The position numbers and the translations under genes were made by a program. The notes below the pieces were generated by a model, which worked only from the letters and a program-made list of their open reading frames with translations, searched no databases and was not told the DNA's origin. Shown here in pieces: positions 61,893 through 64,000 of a stretch of 64,000 nt of DNA; position 1 is the stretch's first letter; each line of letters opens with the position of its first letter. Source of the stretch: G965247265 sp965247265 (GTDB lineage Bacteria; Pseudomonadota; Gammaproteobacteria; UBA4575); assembly GCA_965247265.1 (NCBI GenBank), contig OZ252002.1:1798001-1862000 (forward strand), given 5' to 3'.

Positions 61893-64000
61893 ATGCTAAT
61901 TATTGAGGGAGGGAATGCATTATCGGATTTTAGAGTTCAAAATCTTCAGCGCCAATTACAAAGCATTTCATCGAAATTAAATTCCTTCAGTGGGAAGTTT
62001 TTACATTTCATTCAAATATCGAATGAATTGAATAACAATGAACATCTGCACCTTGAGTCACTCCTTACATACTTACCACTCACAGAAAACAAGCCCACTC
62101 ACATTGACATTCTGGTGTTGCCACGAATGGGAACCGTTTCACCTTGGTCATCAAAAGCGACTGATATTGCACATAATTGTGGTCTTACAAAAGTAGAGAG
62201 AATTGAACGAGGAATACTGTACCAATTATCTGTATCAGAAAAGTTCAACGCAGATGAAGAAATCAACGTTTTAAGTTTGTTGCATGACCGAATGACGGAA
62301 TCAGTTTGCTTTGATTTAAGCGGTGCAGACGAGTTGTTTAAGAAAGAACCTAGACGTGAATTGATGCATATCAATATAACGAAAGATGCGGCAGATGCGT
62401 TACAAAAAGCGAATGAAGAAATGGGATTGGCGCTTGCTAAAGATGAAATAGATTACCTTGTAGAGAATTACAATAATCTTGGCCGGGCACCTACCGATGT
62501 TGAATTAATGATGTTCGCACAAGCAAACTCCGAGCATTGCAGGCATAAAATATTCAACGCCTCATGGGTAATAGATCGTCAACCGCAATCACAAAGTTTG
62601 TTTGGCATGATTAAAAATACCTCTGAACAGTCCCCAGAAAATATACTTTCTGCCTATAAAGACAATGCTGCAGTTATAAAAGGTCACTATGCAACTCGTT
62701 TTCATGTCAATTCAAATGATAGGCATTATGAATTTGTAGACGAAGACGTTCATATACTTATGAAAGTTGAAACACACAATCATCCCACTGCAATTTCACC
62801 ATTCCCAGGTGCTGCAACAGGGGCAGGTGGTGAAATTAGAGATGAAGGTGCAGTTGGTTCTGGCGGCAGACCTAAAGCCGGATTATGCGGGTTTTCTGTT
62901 TCGAATCTTCAGCTACCTGATAATCCGATGCCTTGGGAAGCAGTATATGGAAAACCGGACCGAATTGTTTCTCCGCTTGAAATAATGATTGAAGGCTCTA
63001 TAGGTGCAGCATCATTTAATAATGAGTTTGGTAGGCCAAATATTCTTGGATATTTCCGAACGTTAGAAATTGACACATCTGAAAAGAGTGATGGCTCTGA
63101 CATGCGCGGTTATCACAAGCCAATTATGTTGGCAGGGGGTTTGGGAAATGTTCGTACCGGGCATGTTCATAAACAAAAGTTTCCAGATAAAACGCCAATT
63201 GTTGTGCTCGGTGGTCCAGCAATGTTAATTGGATTGGGCGGTGGTGCAGCTTCGTCTATGGTTAGTGGAAAAAGCACTGAAGATTTAGATTACGCCTCGG
63301 TACAGCGGGGCAATGCAGAAATGCAACGGCGTTGCCAGGAAGTTATTGAGCAATGCATTACATATGGGGATGAAAACCCAATCTTATCGGTACATGATGT
63401 TGGAGCAGGGGGTTTATCTAACGCACTGCCCGAATTAATTCATGGTGCCAATCTTGGCGCCTCCTTCGAGTTACGAAAAATACCTAATGATGAAGGTGCA
63501 ATGTCGCCGAAAGAGATTTGGTGCAACGAATCACAAGAACGTTATGTTCTTGCAATTAACAATGAAAAATTTGAGTTGTTTGAAGATATTTGCAAGCGCG
63601 AACGTTGTTTGTATTCATTGCTTGGAACAAGCACTGCAGAGCAACAATTAATACTCAAAGATGAACATTTTGATAATCATCCCATAGACATTCCTATGGA
63701 TGTTTTGCTGGGTAAAACGCCTAAAATGGAGCTCACGGTAACAAGCGTTACGCGTCATAGCTCAAAATTTAATTACAATAAAATTTCACTAGAAGATGCG
63801 GTGCAACGTGTTTTGAGATTGCCAGCTGTGGCAGCTAAAAACTTTTTAATTACCATTGGAGATCGAACCGTAACAGGGCTGGTCAGCAGAGATCCACTGG
63901 TAGGCCCTTGGCAAGTTGCTGTTGCAGATGTTGCAGTCACAAATAGTGATTATAAAGGGTTTTGCGGAGAGGCCATGGCAATGGGTGAACGCACACCTAT
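61893..64000 (+). CDS. purL: Phosphoribosylformylglycinamidine synthase, partial (runs off the right edge)
   Basis: About 702 codons of an enzyme normally near 1290 aa, the large proteobacterial form with an amidotransferase domain at its end (outside the window). It makes FGAM from FGAR, glutamine and ATP in purine synthesis. AQANSEHCRHKIF, VETHNHPTAISPFPGAATG, GLGGGAASSM and HDVGAGGLSNALPEL are visible. ATG at 61893 chosen because it opens the known N-terminus. Ordinary chromosomal gene beyond ssrA. Confidence 0.97.
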   Translation, partial: MLIIEGGNALSDFRVQNLQRQLQSISSKLNSFSGKFLHFIQISNELNNNEHLHLESLLTYLPLTENKPTHIDILVLPRMGTVSPWSSKATDIAHNCGLTKVERIERGILYQLSVSEKFNADEEINVLSLLHDRMTESVCFDLSGADELFKKEPRRELMHINITKDAADALQKANEEMGLALAKDEIDYLVENYNNLGRAPTDVELMMFAQANSEHCRHKIFNASWVIDRQPQSQSLFGMIKNTSEQSPENILSAYKDNAAVIKGHYATRFHVNSNDRHYEFVDEDVHILMKVETHNHPTAISPFPGAATGAGGEIRDEGAVGSGGRPKAGLCGFSVSNLQLPDNPMPWEAVYGKPDRIVSPLEIMIEGSIGAASFNNEFGRPNILGYFRTLEIDTSEKSDGSDMRGYHKPIMLAGGLGNVRTGHVHKQKFPDKTPIVVLGGPAMLIGLGGGAASSMVSGKSTEDLDYASVQRGNAEMQRRCQEVIEQCITYGDENPILSVHDVGAGGLSNALPELIHGANLGASFELRKIPNDEGAMSPKEIWCNESQERYVLAINNEKFELFEDICKRERCLYSLLGTSTAEQQLILKDEHFDNHPIDIPMDVLLGKTPKMELTVTSVTRHSSKFNYNKISLEDAVQRVLRLPAVAAKNFLITIGDRTVTGLVSRDPLVGPWQVAVADVAVTNSDYKGFCGEAMAMGERTP

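Noticed and set aside
1..64000. rRNA operons, tRNA genes or complete insertion sequences
   Set aside because: I saw no matching stretch, no transposase motif and no terminal inverted repeats with target duplications.

Overview
The window is one contiguous AT-rich piece of a gammaproteobacterial chromosome. The intact tmRNA gene at the right encodes the tag ANDDNYALAA, as in many gammaproteobacteria. Beside it is a long proteobacterial-type purL that runs off the right edge. I cannot name the genus. Several genes carry single-base frameshifts, some in homopolymer runs, so part of the breakage could be sequence error. || Everything left of ssrA looks like mobile DNA stacked at the ssrA 3' end. 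Copies of the ssrA 3' tail lie at 23314-23344 (31 bp, identical to 61393-61423), and shorter, decayed ones at 8077-8091 and 440-454. I infer three successive units: an old one at about 440-8076, an old one at about 8077-23313, and a prophage at 23314-61393. || Region 1-11.3 kb holds single metabolic genes: adenine deaminase, a Gfo/Idh/MocA oxidoreductase, a frameshifted methyltransferase, a ferritin-like protein, a frameshifted FadL-type porin, aldehyde dehydrogenase, a SnoaL-like protein, DUF488 and DUF1326. They are separated by about 15 copies of a 30-bp hairpin repeat. Region 11.4-16.5 kb holds a two-component system with a Met/His-rich sensor loop, small Met-rich exported proteins and a diheme cytochrome. 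Region 16.7-23.1 kb has small phage-like genes and a fatty-acid activation operon (CoA ligase, enoyl-CoA hydratase, broken thioesterase). || The prophage has a leftward early operon (integrase, Xis, SSB, YqaJ-type exonuclease, ERF recombinase and small genes) driven from an operator-covered promoter near 27.05 kb. A moron block follows (HicAB, two XRE regulators, a decayed methyltransferase, an SNase). Next come the CI/Cro switch with three more matching operators, a NadS/RelE-like pair, DnaT- and lambda P-like replication genes, a nuclease, a parS-like site, paired terminators and the terminase genes. The large terminase is truncated by a recombination junction, and no portal, capsid or most tail genes are present, so the prophage cannot package by itself. 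In their place is an 11-kb cargo block (39.8-51 kb): YccF, a Sel1 protein, a Fic protein, a SPPY DNA methyltransferase and a compact operon of an MqsR/MqsA-like pair, a KGGVGR-motif ATPase with a helical repeat tail, a NurA-like nuclease and a HerA-like translocase. The tail tip, fibre, glycine-rich adhesin and lysis-end genes follow at 51.2-59 kb, then a methyltransferase fused to an Mrr-like domain, and attR in ssrA. || The operon at 43.6-49.7 kb is the best candidate for an undescribed defence or genome-conflict system. Its promoter is bracketed by two copies of one palindrome, which suggests autoregulation by the MqsA-like protein.
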